64,000 nt of DNA from Yersinia kristensenii (GTDB taxonomy: Bacteria > Pseudomonadota > Gammaproteobacteria > Enterobacterales > Enterobacteriaceae): positions 2,790,001 to 2,854,000 of the forward strand of contig NZ_UHIY01000001.1 in the NCBI RefSeq assembly GCF_900460525.1, given 5' to 3'. This document shows, piece after piece, positions 29,381 through 38,118 of this stretch. Under the pieces are notes generated by a model. That model did not search any database and was not told the DNA's origin. It saw only the letters and a program-made list of their open reading frames with translations. Every line of letters begins with the position of its first letter. Within the stretch, counting starts at the first letter, position 1. The translations under genes and the position numbers were made by a program.

Positions 29381-30013
29381 TTATTTATTACCATCCTGCA
29401 TTTGTTTAAGTATCTTACCGAAACTGACGGTTTTTCTACCCACCTTTTTCATTCCATCCTCCGGTAGATAGCTAAACTTGACATAAAGAAGTCTTCCATC
29501 ACTTTTATCTTTATTTTTCAAAATCTTAATCACATCATACATTTCGTTTAGATCTGAAGGAATACCGGCTGCATCAGTCAGAATAGTACCTACCGGCACG
29601 AATTTTAGTGCTTGCTCAACACTTTTGGTTAATAAGTCATGTAATGGAAATAACCCGGTAAAACGTTTCTGAGGCACATAATTCGTGATGCCCATGTAGA
29701 TATCTGGCAGTTCTTTAATATGGTTTTCGATACCACGAGTTTCGTTTTTAATCAAAAACTCTGAAATCTCAAGAGGAGAGCCGATTAACACTAATGGCTT
29801 AATACCCTTCCCTTTTTCAGAAAAAAGATAATCATTATTGGTATTCCTGACCGCTTTTTGCAGTTGCCCCCGATCGACGATAAGACTGTAATATTTCCCT
29901 TCTTTTACAATAGGAGCGGGTTCTCGCCATAAGATTATTTCATTAGCGGTTGCAGCCCCTGTTCCTACTATAGAACACATAAATAATATAGATGTATTAA
30001 CTAAAATTCGCAT
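29381..30013 (-). CDS. Putative exported protein of unknown function
   Basis: I do not recognise a family. The 210-residue product has a signal peptide (MRILVNTSILFMCSIVGTG, cleavage probably after ATA or ANE near residue 24) and no later membrane helix. It is lysine-rich, with segments such as EGKYYSLIVDRGQLQKAV, PQKRFTGLFPLHDLL and DGRLLYVKFSYLPEDGMKK. AAGGAAC lies 6 bases before the ATG at 30013, which decides the start; the open frame runs 42 codons further without a start signal. It is a single gene between dusC and the M-box leader of mgtE, more AT-rich than dusC. Periplasmic location is inference. Confidence 0.7.
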   Translation of the reverse strand: MRILVNTSILFMCSIVGTGAATANEIILWREPAPIVKEGKYYSLIVDRGQLQKAVRNTNNDYLFSEKGKGIKPLVLIGSPLEISEFLIKNETRGIENHIKELPDIYMGITNYVPQKRFTGLFPLHDLLTKSVEQALKFVPVGTILTDAAGIPSDLNEMYDVIKILKNKDKSDGRLLYVKFSYLPEDGMKKVGRKTVSFGKILKQMQDGNK

Positions 30014-30246
30014 CAATAAGTTCCTTCTTATCGGGGTGATTTTATACAGATGGTAGCCATACCATAATGGTATTATGGCTGGGATATTAAAGAAATATAA
30101 CCTAAGTGGATATACTCGTACAGTAGGAATAATAACCATCTCTGATATTATTTCAAATTCATTAAATAGTAATTAATCATTAATAAATTTTAATTATTTT
30201 TTCTTGATAAAAACTAAATATACCTTAAACGAGAATGGTTATTTTT

Positions 30247-30276
30247 TTGATTTGTTTTAAGTATCACGCTTATAGT
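30247..30276 (+). promoter_or_regulatory. Candidate sigma-70 promoter of the mgtE leader
   Basis: TTGATT, 18 bases, TATAGT would start transcription near 30283, about 15 bases before the conserved M-box sequence. A TGTTTT at 30253, 12 bases before the -10, is weakly like a PhoP half-site. Confidence 0.4.
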
Positions 30277-30295
30277 GTGCGGGCATTTTAAATGC

Positions 30296-30460
30296 AGTAT
30301 CTCGTTAGGCGAGGCTCCTATACAAACACAGGTTACTGATCTGACGACGTCCAGAGACGCCCAAGGTTAGGACAAGCTATATCGGATTAAGGTATAGCTC
30401 AAAGTAACTTCTGAGAAATCAGATACGTTGTATAGTGCTAAAACTTAGACACGGAGATAG
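30296..30460 (+). ncRNA. M-box (ykoK) magnesium riboswitch
   Basis: The conserved M-box blocks follow in order: CTCGTTAGGCGAGGCTCCTA, ACGTCCAGAGACGCCCAAGG, GGATTAAGG, and GTTGTATAGTGCTAAAAC. The gene behind it encodes an MgtE-type magnesium transporter, as expected for this Mg2+ sensor. Boundaries are approximate. Confidence 0.9.
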
Positions 30461-30490
30461 CCATAGAGCACTCTCTAATCTAGTTACGCC

Positions 30491-30538
30491 CCTATGTGAG
30501 GACTGTTTAGTTGATTAATAACAGTAATAGGGTCTTTT
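30491..30538 (+). promoter_or_regulatory. Expression-platform hairpin covering the mgtE ribosome binding site
   Basis: CCCTAT (30491-30496) can pair with ATAGGG (30527-30532), with an inner helix ACTGTT/AACAGT at 30503-30508 and 30520-30525 (register approximate). The paired GGG is the only Shine-Dalgarno-like sequence before the mgtE ATG at 30539, and TCTTTT follows it. Control could be by hiding the ribosome binding site or by weak termination. Confidence 0.55.
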
Positions 30539-31570
30539 ATGAGTTCACATCTCGATTTAGCCTTGCAAAAGCAAGACCAGTTCCATCCAGGCGAAGATAA
30601 GGAATCTACTTTAGGCGCTTATATGAGCAATGCCTATATTACGGTGTCTGCTGATATGTCAGTCGCTGAGGCTAAAACTTATTTCTTGCAGAATATCTCT
30701 GATGATGAAATACCGACACAATTATTGGTCATTAATGATAATCAGCATTTACTCGGCTTACTCTCAGTTAAAAAACTATTGACGGAAGAACAGCAAGATA
30801 TAAAAATTTTTCAAATTATCAATCAAAGTTATTTTTCTGTATCGCCAGATCAGAACCGTCATGAGGCAGTCAGTCTATTATCAAAAAACAGTTTAGGTAT
30901 CATTCCAGTATTAAGTTACGGTAAATTAATGGGAATATTACGAGCCCAAGATATTGCTGAGTTGATTGAAGATGAAAATACCGATGATGCCCAACGACAA
31001 GGCGCTAGTTTTCCTCTTGATGAGCCATATTTACAAACTAGCCCAGTAACATTATGGCGCAAACGGGTTGTTTGGTTATTACTGCTATTTGTCGCAGAGG
31101 CTTATACTGGCACAGTATTAAAAGCGTTTGAAGAACAACTTGAAGCCGCTATTGCCCTGGCATTTTTTATTCCATTATTAATCGGTACGGGTGGGAACAG
31201 TGGAACACAAATTACCTCCACTTTAGTACGAGCGATGGCATTAGGTGAAGTTAGTTTACGCAATATAGGCGCAGTATTGCGTAAAGAGGTTTCTACATCT
31301 CTAATGGTAGCAGCGACTATTGGTTTAGCTGCCTGGATCCGCGCTTGGTTCCTTGGGGTAGGAATGGAAGTCACTATCGTGGTGAGCTTAACTGTTGTTG
31401 CGATTACAGTATGGAGCGCCATTATTTCTTCTATTATTCCGATGGTATTAAAGCGCTTGTCCATCGATCCTGCGGTGGTGTCTGCCCCCTTTATTGCGAC
31501 CTTTATTGATGGCACCGGTCTGATTATTTACTTTGAAATTGCTCAACGGGTGATGACAGATTTGGCGTAA
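30539..31570 (+). CDS. MgtE-family magnesium transporter with CBS pair
   Basis: The 343-residue protein has a CBS-domain pair (about 30-150; segments LLVINDNQHLLGLLSVKKLL and GIIPVLSYGKLMGILRAQDI) and then five membrane helices of the MgtE channel domain (about 178-340) with the family marks LLLFVAEAYTG, IGTGGNSGTQ and FIDGTGLIIYF. The N-terminal superhelical MgtE_N domain is nearly absent, so it is shorter than Thermus-type MgtE. It conducts Mg2+ (family knowledge). An M-box riboswitch precedes it and a terminator follows. Confidence 0.9.
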   Translation: MSSHLDLALQKQDQFHPGEDKESTLGAYMSNAYITVSADMSVAEAKTYFLQNISDDEIPTQLLVINDNQHLLGLLSVKKLLTEEQQDIKIFQIINQSYFSVSPDQNRHEAVSLLSKNSLGIIPVLSYGKLMGILRAQDIAELIEDENTDDAQRQGASFPLDEPYLQTSPVTLWRKRVVWLLLLFVAEAYTGTVLKAFEEQLEAAIALAFFIPLLIGTGGNSGTQITSTLVRAMALGEVSLRNIGAVLRKEVSTSLMVAATIGLAAWIRAWFLGVGMEVTIVVSLTVVAITVWSAIISSIIPMVLKRLSIDPAVVSAPFIATFIDGTGLIIYFEIAQRVMTDLA

Positions 31571-31583
31571 GGTAAACGGAAAT

Positions 31584-31607
31584 AAAAGGCGCTTTAGCGC
31601 CTTTTTT
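31584..31607 (+). terminator. Rho-independent terminator after mgtE
   Basis: The stem AAAAGGCGC with GCGCCTTTT, loop TTTA, continues into a T run. It is a classical terminator. Confidence 0.92.
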
Positions 31608-31623
31608 GATAAAAAATCGGATG

Positions 31624-31800
31624 TTACTTTTTCTTGCGGCCGATAAATTTAGCAATGCCCAATAGGAAGACTGCCCCAACAAAAATCAGCAACGCATCAA
31701 CCCAAAATGTCAAAGATGCCAAGTTTTCATCATGAATGTCAGCAAGGCCTGCAGCGATTAAAAATACTCCGAAGAGAATACCAAAAATTGTTGTTCCCAT
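31624..31800 (-). CDS. Small two-helix membrane protein, unknown
   Basis: This 58-codon frame begins MGTTIFGILFGVFLIAAGLA, has a short loop (DIHDENLASLTFW), a second hydrophobic helix (VDALLIFVGAVFLLGI), and ends in the basic tail KFIGRKKK. AGGTG lies 7 bases before the ATG. The two clean helices, ribosome binding site and basic C-terminus support a real gene. I do not recognise a named family. It lies tail-to-tail with mgtE, whose terminator is 17 bases away. Confidence 0.72.
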   Translation of the reverse strand: MGTTIFGILFGVFLIAAGLADIHDENLASLTFWVDALLIFVGAVFLLGIAKFIGRKKK

Positions 31801-32203
31801 ATAAACACCTAAAAATTAGATTTATCTAAAAATTTATGTTGGCAAGTATAGGGTGGTATTTAACCTGAGACATGTTTTTTTTTCATTATTGAGGCACCGT
31901 TGAGATTATTTTGATTAATTAAAATGACCGGTGATAGATTTACTAAAATTGAATGTTTACAGCAGAAGCCAGTCTACCGTAGCATGTTGATTGTTTTATA
32001 AACAAAACTATCATTTAAAATAGTCATTATCATAACTTTAGCTTTGTTTTCCTTCGGAAATGTTTACTGTTGAGCAGTGATTAGGCAGCTTTAATCTTTG
32101 TAACAATCATTTTAAGAATGTGTGGTGCGCAGGGCATTACTGTAATTTATAATGCGCCGGATCAACCATAATGTCTCCAGACAACCTTTTTAAGCTGACT
32201 AAC
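31801..32203. other. Intergenic region upstream of pbpG
   Basis: This AT-rich stretch must hold the promoters of the small membrane protein (minus) and pbpG (plus). A hairpin GGCATTA/TAATGCGCC lies at about 32131-32159. No gene is supported. Confidence 0.5.
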
Positions 32204-33139
32204 ATGCATGTGAAAATCCGTTCTGCACTATTAAGTTTCTTGCTTTTATCTACCTCTATTAGTGGTGTCCCTACCGCGATAGCGAGTGGCGGAGGCAATG
32301 AAGTTAAAGGAAAGGCCCCTCTTGAATTGGCTTCGGGGAGCGCGATGGTGGTTGATTTGCAAACAAATAAAGTCATTTATGCTAACAATGCAGATGAAGT
32401 TGTGCCGATTGCTTCAATCACCAAACTGATGACAGCAATGGTGGTATTAGATGCCAAGTTGCCGCTTGATGAGATTATTTCGGTTGATATCCATCAAACC
32501 AAAGAAATGAAAGGGGTATTTTCTCGGGTTAGAGTAAACAGTGAAATTAGCCGCAAAGATATGTTGTTGCTGGCGCTCATGTCGTCGGAAAACCGTGCAG
32601 CAGCCAGTTTGGCCCATCATTATCCCGGTGGATATAACGCCTTTATTAAAGCAATGAATGCAAAGGCTAAATCGCTAGGAATGACGAATACGCGCTATGT
32701 CGAACCAACAGGTTTGTCGATTAATAATGTGTCGACGGCACGTGACCTTACTAAATTATTGATAGCAACCAAACAATACCCACTGATTGGTCAATTAAGT
32801 ACCACTACCGAGAAAATGGCTACGTTCCGTGACCCCAATTACACATTGCCTTTCCGTAATACTAACCATTTGGTTTATAACGACAAATGGAATATTCAGC
32901 TGACTAAAACCGGTTTTACTAATCAGGCCGGGCATTGTCTGGCAATGCGTACTGTTATTGGTAATCGCCCTGTTGCATTAGTTGTTTTGGATGCTTTTGG
33001 CAAATATACCCATTTTGCGGATGCAAACCGCCTGCGCAGTTGGATGGAAACCGGCAAGGCTGCCCCTATTCCTGGAGCTGCAAAAAGTTATCGTCAACAA
33101 AAAGATGCTCAAGGGCGTTTAGCTCAGGTGACTGAATAA
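32204..33139 (+). CDS. pbpG: D-alanyl-D-alanine endopeptidase PbpG (PBP7)
   Basis: PbpG is a periplasmic penicillin-binding protein that cuts DD-crosslinks of peptidoglycan. With the start at 32204 ([12 protein letters not shown]) the protein has 311 residues (E. coli 310), a signal peptide cleaved near residue 28, the SxxK active site S71-ITK, the SEN motif in LMSSENRAA and KTG in [11 protein letters not shown]. An earlier ATG at 32171 would add 11 residues before the signal; neither start has a strong ribosome binding site. It is convergent with yohP and dld. Confidence 0.93.
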   Translation: MHVKIRSALLSFLLLSTSISGVPTAIASGGGNEVKGKAPLELASGSAMVVDLQTNKVIYANNADEVVPIASITKLMTAMVVLDAKLPLDEIISVDIHQTKEMKGVFSRVRVNSEISRKDMLLLALMSSENRAAASLAHHYPGGYNAFIKAMNAKAKSLGMTNTRYVEPTGLSINNVSTARDLTKLLIATKQYPLIGQLSTTTEKMATFRDPNYTLPFRNTNHLVYNDKWNIQLTKTGFTNQAGHCLAMRTVIGNRPVALVVLDAFGKYTHFADANRLRSWMETGKAAPIPGAAKSYRQQKDAQGRLAQVTE

Positions 33140-33160
33140 ATACAGTGATAGTTATTGAAA

Positions 33161-33192
33161 GGCAGAGTTTGCAACCAGCCTGCAACTCTGCC
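33161..33192. terminator. Hairpin between pbpG and yohP
   Basis: GGCAGAG pairs with CTCTGCC, and inside TTGCA pairs with TGCAA, leaving one bulged base. T runs are poor on both sides; the site between converging genes suggests bidirectional termination. Confidence 0.5.
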
Positions 33193-33232
33193 TATAGCAT
33201 TTAACTAATTTCTCTCAACATACTGATAATAA

Positions 33233-33316
33233 TTAAAAAATAAGTTTAAATACACCAGTAATGGTCAGTAAACCGACAATAAAAATGATTGCGATAATCC
33301 ACAGTATTATTTTCAT
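33233..33316 (-). CDS. yohP: YohP, 27-residue membrane protein
   Basis: The frame reads MKIILWIIAIIFIVGLL, then TITGVFKLIF, 27 residues, the same length as E. coli YohP and matching it at most positions. E. coli YohP is a tiny inner-membrane protein (one helix, function unknown). GGGAG lies 6 bases before the ATG. Its location between pbpG and dld agrees with the E. coli yoh neighbourhood. Confidence 0.9.
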   Translation of the reverse strand: MKIILWIIAIIFIVGLLTITGVFKLIF

Positions 33317-33484
33317 TCGTTCTCCCAGATTTCGTATAAAAAACTAACATGTGATAGTCATACCAACTTTCGTGGGTGTCAGACTATGACTATAGTTTGT
33401 CTGGCAGAATTCATACGATATGTTGCAGGAATTCGGATAATGCTTAAGTTATTTTAATTTGCCAGATATCCGTCCTCAACACAG

Positions 33485-35197
33485 TTATTTTGTCTGCCAG
33501 TATTTAAGTTTCGAGGTTTTACCAATCCCCGGATTAAAACTATTGGTAGGGTCTATCTGCTGATAAAACGCTTTCAATGCCGGTTTGGCTATGTAGAGGT
33601 GCCCGACATTATGTTCGGCTGGGTATTCTGCCCCTTTGTTATTCAGAAGCGCCAACATTTTTTGTTTTAGGGCGTGGGTATCGACCCCTTTCTTCACGAT
33701 ATAATCCTGATGGAAAACGTGGCACAAAAAATGACCATAGTAGAGTTTGGCGACCAAACATTGATCTATTTCGGGCGGTAACGTCTCAAACCATTGTTCC
33801 TCATTACGCGGCAAGGCAATATCCAACGCCAGAATATCTTCTACTTTATCGGCATGGATTGCGTGATAACGAACAGCGGCTCCTGCCGCGGCAAAGCGAT
33901 GTAAAAAAGCTTTTTTGCCTTCATCAGCAGTACAGGTAATAAAATTACCTTCCGCCGTAGTAAAAAAATCTTTTAAAAATTGCTGTGCTTCAGTTATCCC
34001 TTCACCTGACATTTTGAGCATCAAATGATGCTCATATTTACTACGATAACTCTTAAGGCGTTTAGGTAAATGGCTGGGGAGTACCTGGCTGAAACCTTGC
34101 ATAATACGGTCAGTTAAATGATCTATTAGAAAGGGAACCTTATTAAGGCGGGCATCAATTTTACCTTTTAAGGTGAAAAAACGTGGCATGTTATTGGTGC
34201 CCATGTTGTTGATCATGACAAATGTATCTTTGCCATACACTTCTGCAATATCAAAAATATCGCGATGCATATATTCGCCAGCAACAGGTAAATACTTGAA
34301 GTCACGTAAAATAGCGCGCCGTAGATCAGTTAAGACCTGAGTTTGATTGGTACCAATATAGAAAACTTGCTGCTGCTTGTCTCTGGGGAATGTGTCCAAC
34401 CGAACGGCAAATACAGCTAGTTTGCCCGCACATCCAGAGGCCTCAAAGAGTCGTCGTGGGTCGGCATTAAAACGAGAAGGCGTTGACGAATCAATATCTC
34501 TCACTCGCGTTGCATATTCATGATCGGATGCTTGTTGAGTGCCCTGATCAATATCACTGACAGGGTATTTACCCCGTTCCAAGCATTGTAAAATCTCTTC
34601 TGGTGTATCGCCTAAATGAATTCCTAAGTGGTTAATTAATTGCAACTCACCTTGTGCATCAATTTGTGCAAATAACGCCATTTCTGTGTAGGCAGGGCCT
34701 CTTTGAACCAATGAACCACCTGAATTATTGCAAATACCACCGATAACAGAAGCACCAATACAAGAAGAACCAATGACTGAATGGGGCTCTCTATCATAAG
34801 GTTTTAAGCGTTTTTCCAGTTGATTCAATGTACTACCAGGAAAGCCAATAACTTGTTTGCCATCATTGAGTAGCTGAATTTGATTAAGCCGCAATGTATT
34901 TAATATAACAATGGGCCGATCGTAATCATCACCACTAGGGGTTGACCCCTCTGTTAGCCCTGTATTAGCTGCTTGCATTATAACGATAGTATCGGCTGCA
35001 ACACAGGCTTGTAGCAACTGCCATTGCTGTAATAACGTAGAAGGGAACACTACAGCGAGGGCAGAACCAGCCCCTGACCTAAAACCCGAACGATAGCGTT
35101 CAGTTTGTCGCTCACCAGTCAATAAGTAGCGCGCACCTACGATATGCTGTAATTGGGTCAGTAAAGTTTGCGTTTTTTTATCATAAGAGTGATTCAT
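33485..35197 (-). CDS. dld: Quinone-dependent D-lactate dehydrogenase Dld
   Basis: Dld is a peripheral membrane flavoenzyme that oxidises D-lactate to pyruvate and passes electrons to quinone. The 570-residue protein (E. coli 571) has the FAD-binding segments ANTGLTEGSTPSG, PHSVIGSSCIGASVIGGICNNSGG, VQRGPAYTEMALF and SGCAGKLAVFAVRLDT, and the membrane-binding and C-terminal parts end NPGIGKTSK. I start at ATG 35197 because GGGAG lies 9 bases upstream; an in-frame ATG at 35221 would add eight residues. Confidence 0.95.
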   Translation of the reverse strand: MNHSYDKKTQTLLTQLQHIVGARYLLTGERQTERYRSGFRSGAGSALAVVFPSTLLQQWQLLQACVAADTIVIMQAANTGLTEGSTPSGDDYDRPIVILNTLRLNQIQLLNDGKQVIGFPGSTLNQLEKRLKPYDREPHSVIGSSCIGASVIGGICNNSGGSLVQRGPAYTEMALFAQIDAQGELQLINHLGIHLGDTPEEILQCLERGKYPVSDIDQGTQQASDHEYATRVRDIDSSTPSRFNADPRRLFEASGCAGKLAVFAVRLDTFPRDKQQQVFYIGTNQTQVLTDLRRAILRDFKYLPVAGEYMHRDIFDIAEVYGKDTFVMINNMGTNNMPRFFTLKGKIDARLNKVPFLIDHLTDRIMQGFSQVLPSHLPKRLKSYRSKYEHHLMLKMSGEGITEAQQFLKDFFTTAEGNFITCTADEGKKAFLHRFAAAGAAVRYHAIHADKVEDILALDIALPRNEEQWFETLPPEIDQCLVAKLYYGHFLCHVFHQDYIVKKGVDTHALKQKMLALLNNKGAEYPAEHNVGHLYIAKPALKAFYQQIDPTNSFNPGIGKTSKLKYWQTK

Positions 35198-35544
35198 TCG
35201 TGCGGCTCCCTGTAGTGGCATTTACTTTTTATAGCGTCGGGCTTCACACTTGCGTTCAGTCCGATATGGAACATTATTTTGGTGCAATGAAGTAAACATG
35301 AGGGGCTGCATGCTTTCCTGATAAAACGTGTGTTTTGTGAACTCACTCGCATTATTATCGCTTAAAAAGCATCCAGTCTTCGAATCACTGTGTTTTAAAC
35401 ATTATTAACTCTAATGATTAATTGAGAGGATAAGACAGAAAATTGTGATGGGCTCGCCGTTTAATATCTTGATAAGAGTTTTGATCATGACGTGATGAGG
35501 TATAGGATCGGATACCGGAACTACGCTGATTAATAAGGTATTTT
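35198..35544. other. Intergenic region between dld and cyaB
   Basis: This holds the promoters of two divergent genes. A short hairpin GGTAT/ATACC is at about 35501-35518, just upstream of the cyaB ribosome binding site. Nothing else is recognised. Confidence 0.5.
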
Positions 35545-36084
35545 ATGAGTGAGCATTTTGTGGGTAAATATGAAGTTGAGTTGAAGTTCAAAGTATCGAA
35601 CATCAACCAATTACATGAACAGTTAACAATGTATAAAGCAGTGCCATTTACTGTCAATAATCATGAAAAAGATATCTATTTGGAAGTGAATAGCGGTGAT
35701 TTAGCCGCTAAACAGATCAGTATGCTTTTACGCGAAATGAATCCATCAGGTATTCGTTTATGGATAGTTAAGGGGCCGGGTACGGAACGCTGTGAAGCGA
35801 GCAATATTGAAGATATTGATAAAGTGAAGAGCATGTTGTCAACATTAGGGTATCAACCCGCTTTTACACTAGAAAAACAACGTAGTATCTATTTTATTGG
35901 GAAGTTTCACGTCACGGTTGATAGCTTGGCGGAGTTGGGTGATTTTGCTGAGATAGCCATCATGACTGATGATTTTACTGCCCTTGATAATCTTAAGGCA
36001 GAATGCCGAGAGTTAGCTAATGGATTAGGATTATTAGTAGAACAACAAGAGAATCGCTCATACCGGCAGTTGCTCGGCTTCTAA
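35545..36084 (+). CDS. cyaB: Class IV adenylate cyclase (CYTH domain)
   Basis: This 179-residue protein closely matches the Y. pestis class IV adenylyl cyclase of known structure, a CYTH-fold enzyme that makes cAMP from ATP. The ExExK signature is E10, E12, K14 in YEVELKF; the tunnel residues include [29 protein letters not shown] and [11 protein letters not shown]-independent cAMP synthesis in vivo is unproven; related CYTH proteins are thiamine triphosphatases. AAGGT lies 7 bases before the ATG. It is divergent from dld and convergent with yajD. Confidence 0.9.
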   Translation: MSEHFVGKYEVELKFKVSNINQLHEQLTMYKAVPFTVNNHEKDIYLEVNSGDLAAKQISMLLREMNPSGIRLWIVKGPGTERCEASNIEDIDKVKSMLSTLGYQPAFTLEKQRSIYFIGKFHVTVDSLAELGDFAEIAIMTDDFTALDNLKAECRELANGLGLLVEQQENRSYRQLLGF

Positions 36085-36112
36085 CTATTGTGCGATTTGC
36101 CATTATAAAGTA

Positions 36113-36138
36113 TTGGCCGCTCTGTGTATCACGGCCAA
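36113..36138 (+). terminator. Possible terminator after cyaB
   Basis: TTGGCCG pairs with CGGCCAA (7 bp) around a 12-base loop; ATAGGC then a T run follow after several bases, inside the end of yajD. Confidence 0.45.
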
Positions 36139-36144
36139 ATAGGC

Positions 36145-36486
36145 TTATTTTTTCATCAAAGACTTCAAGTTGGCGAATGGATTGTGGGTAGCAATACCCT
36201 GATCATTCTGGGCATCATCCCCGGCAATCACAGTCGAGCCATAAAGGTCTGCCTCGGTATATTTAGAGTGTTCATGGTCATGACAAAAAAGACATAACAT
36301 CTCCCAATTGCTGCCATCTTCTGGGTTATTACTATGGTCATGGTCAATATGGTGAACGGTTAGTTCTCGCAGGTTGGAATAAACAAATTCTCGTGAGCAC
36401 TTACCGCAAACCCACGGAAAAATCTTCAATGCTTTCTCCCTATACCCACTTTCGAGACGTGCATAGTTCTTCGGTATATATGCCAT
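36145..36486 (-). CDS. yajD: HNH endonuclease-domain protein YajD
   Basis: The 113-residue protein (E. coli YajD 115) is a small HNH-fold protein. The zinc cysteines are in CGKCSREF and CLFCHDHEH, and the HNH core is VHHIDHDHSNNPEDGSNWEMLC. No function is established. AAGG lies 6 bases before the ATG at 36486, and the protein then starts MAYIPKNYARLESGYREKAL as in E. coli. In E. coli it sits in a different neighbourhood. Confidence 0.93.
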   Translation of the reverse strand: MAYIPKNYARLESGYREKALKIFPWVCGKCSREFVYSNLRELTVHHIDHDHSNNPEDGSNWEMLCLFCHDHEHSKYTEADLYGSTVIAGDDAQNDQGIATHNPFANLKSLMKK

Positions 36487-36860
36487 ATCAGCCTTCAATT
36501 CTGCGAGAAATAATGTTTGTATTTTAGCGTGAAAACAGACGGTAGACTATCAACTATTGGCAATTAATCTTTAGGCCATACTTCTTCGTTAGAGTCTGTT
36601 TCTATAGGAACATATTGAATCAATTATAAAAACATGTGTCTAGATATTCATGTTGATACTGATAATTTTTGAGACTTTTGCCGATGATTTAAAGGGATAA
36701 GTCGTTTTACACTATCACTGAGTTTTTACGGTCCCTTTTTATATTATTCAGTATAGAATTATTGGCATAAGATTATGTTTCCCCCGCTAATAGACTTATT
36801 TTACGGCATGCAATACAGCGTGTTTAGCCTGAAATCCTTTGCCGATAGAGTTGAGGCGAT
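36487..36860. other. Intergenic region between yajD and the SUFU-domain gene
   Basis: An AT-rich region. AAAGGGA at about 36689 can pair with TCCCTTT at about 36731 followed by TTATATT, a weak hairpin. No gene is supported. Confidence 0.45.
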
Positions 36861-37964
36861 ATGAAAGAATCTGAGGTACTGGCCGAAGTCAGTAATGAAA
36901 ACCAGACATTAGTAGCCGTGGTGCAACAAGACCAGCGGGTAGTGTACTTCTATATTTATCCGCAAGAGGCGTTTGAAGAACGTTTCCCCGTTCGCGCCTG
37001 CTGGGTGAGAAATTTGGTCGCAGCTCCAATATCGGCTGATAATGCCGCCCTTGAACAAGGACTGGCTCCGTGTTTGGCGGCAGAATTTTGCCGTAATGTG
37101 GCTGGTGAGGCTGAACTTGATGCACAGTTTATTTCGATCATCTGGTCAGAAAGTGATGACGGCGCAGCATTGTGGTATCAGGGGCAATTACTGGCGATTA
37201 TTCCCGGTTGGAGTTTATATATTGATCACTCTGTTTGTTATTCTGCCAGTTGCATTAAAGATAACCCGCTAACATTACCTCTAGGGTCAGCTTCCACTAA
37301 TACCCAATATACCCATGCACAAAATACCCGCCAATTTTGGCGGGTCTGGCAGCAGGAGGAAGGGAATCCATGGCCTGCATTACAAGCTGAATATATTCAG
37401 TGCTATGAACAACACTTTGGCCCATCGGTTAAATATTATGCCATCGATCAAGGCAAGTGGCCGCCTATGGCTATCTCCCAGCACGAAAAAGAGGGAATAT
37501 ATTACTTTCTGACGTTGGGGGTCAGTATTCGTCCTCAGCCATGGGTTGAAATATTATTCAATGATGATGCGGCTAAATACCGGCGTTTCGAAATGGCTAT
37601 AGCGATTGATAGCCAATTTGTTAATGAGGACAACGCTATCTATATGGCTAGCGCGTTGGCAGGTTTTGCTCATGTACCTTGGAGTAAAATAACTTGGCTA
37701 GGGGAGGGGCACACATTGGAGTCAAAAGTTGCTCCTCAGGGGTATGAGGGTTATGTCTTGTCATCAAAGCTTTATGCTAATGCAGATAGCCTAATATTAC
37801 CCCTCCAGCAAGAAGACCCGGTTAATATATATTGGGCCAGCCCCATTTTTGCCAGCGAAAGAAAATTTGCCCATAGTGTACCGAATGGTGGGTATGATTT
37901 ACTGAAAAAACTGCAGCAACAGGGGGTTAATCATATTTTTTCACCTCGAGAACCCATTATTTAA
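36861..37964 (+). CDS. SUFU (suppressor of fused) domain protein
   Basis: The C-terminal half of this 367-residue protein (about 180-360) fits the bacterial SUFU-domain pattern: GVSIRPQPWVEILFND, RRFEMAIAI and LTWLGEGHTLE-like WLGEGHTLES. Bacterial SUFU proteins often act as immunity proteins against polymorphic toxins, but many stand alone with no known role. The first 130 residues contain YFYIYPQEAFEERFPVR and W-rich segments typical of the long form of the family. No signal peptide or membrane helix is seen. It is alone, with no toxin gene beside it. Confidence 0.72.
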   Translation: MKESEVLAEVSNENQTLVAVVQQDQRVVYFYIYPQEAFEERFPVRACWVRNLVAAPISADNAALEQGLAPCLAAEFCRNVAGEAELDAQFISIIWSESDDGAALWYQGQLLAIIPGWSLYIDHSVCYSASCIKDNPLTLPLGSASTNTQYTHAQNTRQFWRVWQQEEGNPWPALQAEYIQCYEQHFGPSVKYYAIDQGKWPPMAISQHEKEGIYYFLTLGVSIRPQPWVEILFNDDAAKYRRFEMAIAIDSQFVNEDNAIYMASALAGFAHVPWSKITWLGEGHTLESKVAPQGYEGYVLSSKLYANADSLILPLQQEDPVNIYWASPIFASERKFAHSVPNGGYDLLKKLQQQGVNHIFSPREPII

Positions 37965-38118
37965 TTTCAACTGAACATGACTAATCTGGTTTGCAGATTT
38001 TGTTATTCGGGTCTTAACTTAATAATGACGATAGCGGTTTAAGGCCGCTATGTTGAGTTTGTAATGAGTGAGATAGGCAAGTCAGCTATCAGTGAAAATT
38101 AATTTTATGGAGGTACTT

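Noticed and set aside
30236..30259. PhoP box upstream of the M-box leader
   Set aside because: The half-sites do not have the required 11-base period; only one weak half-site is suitably placed before the -10 element.
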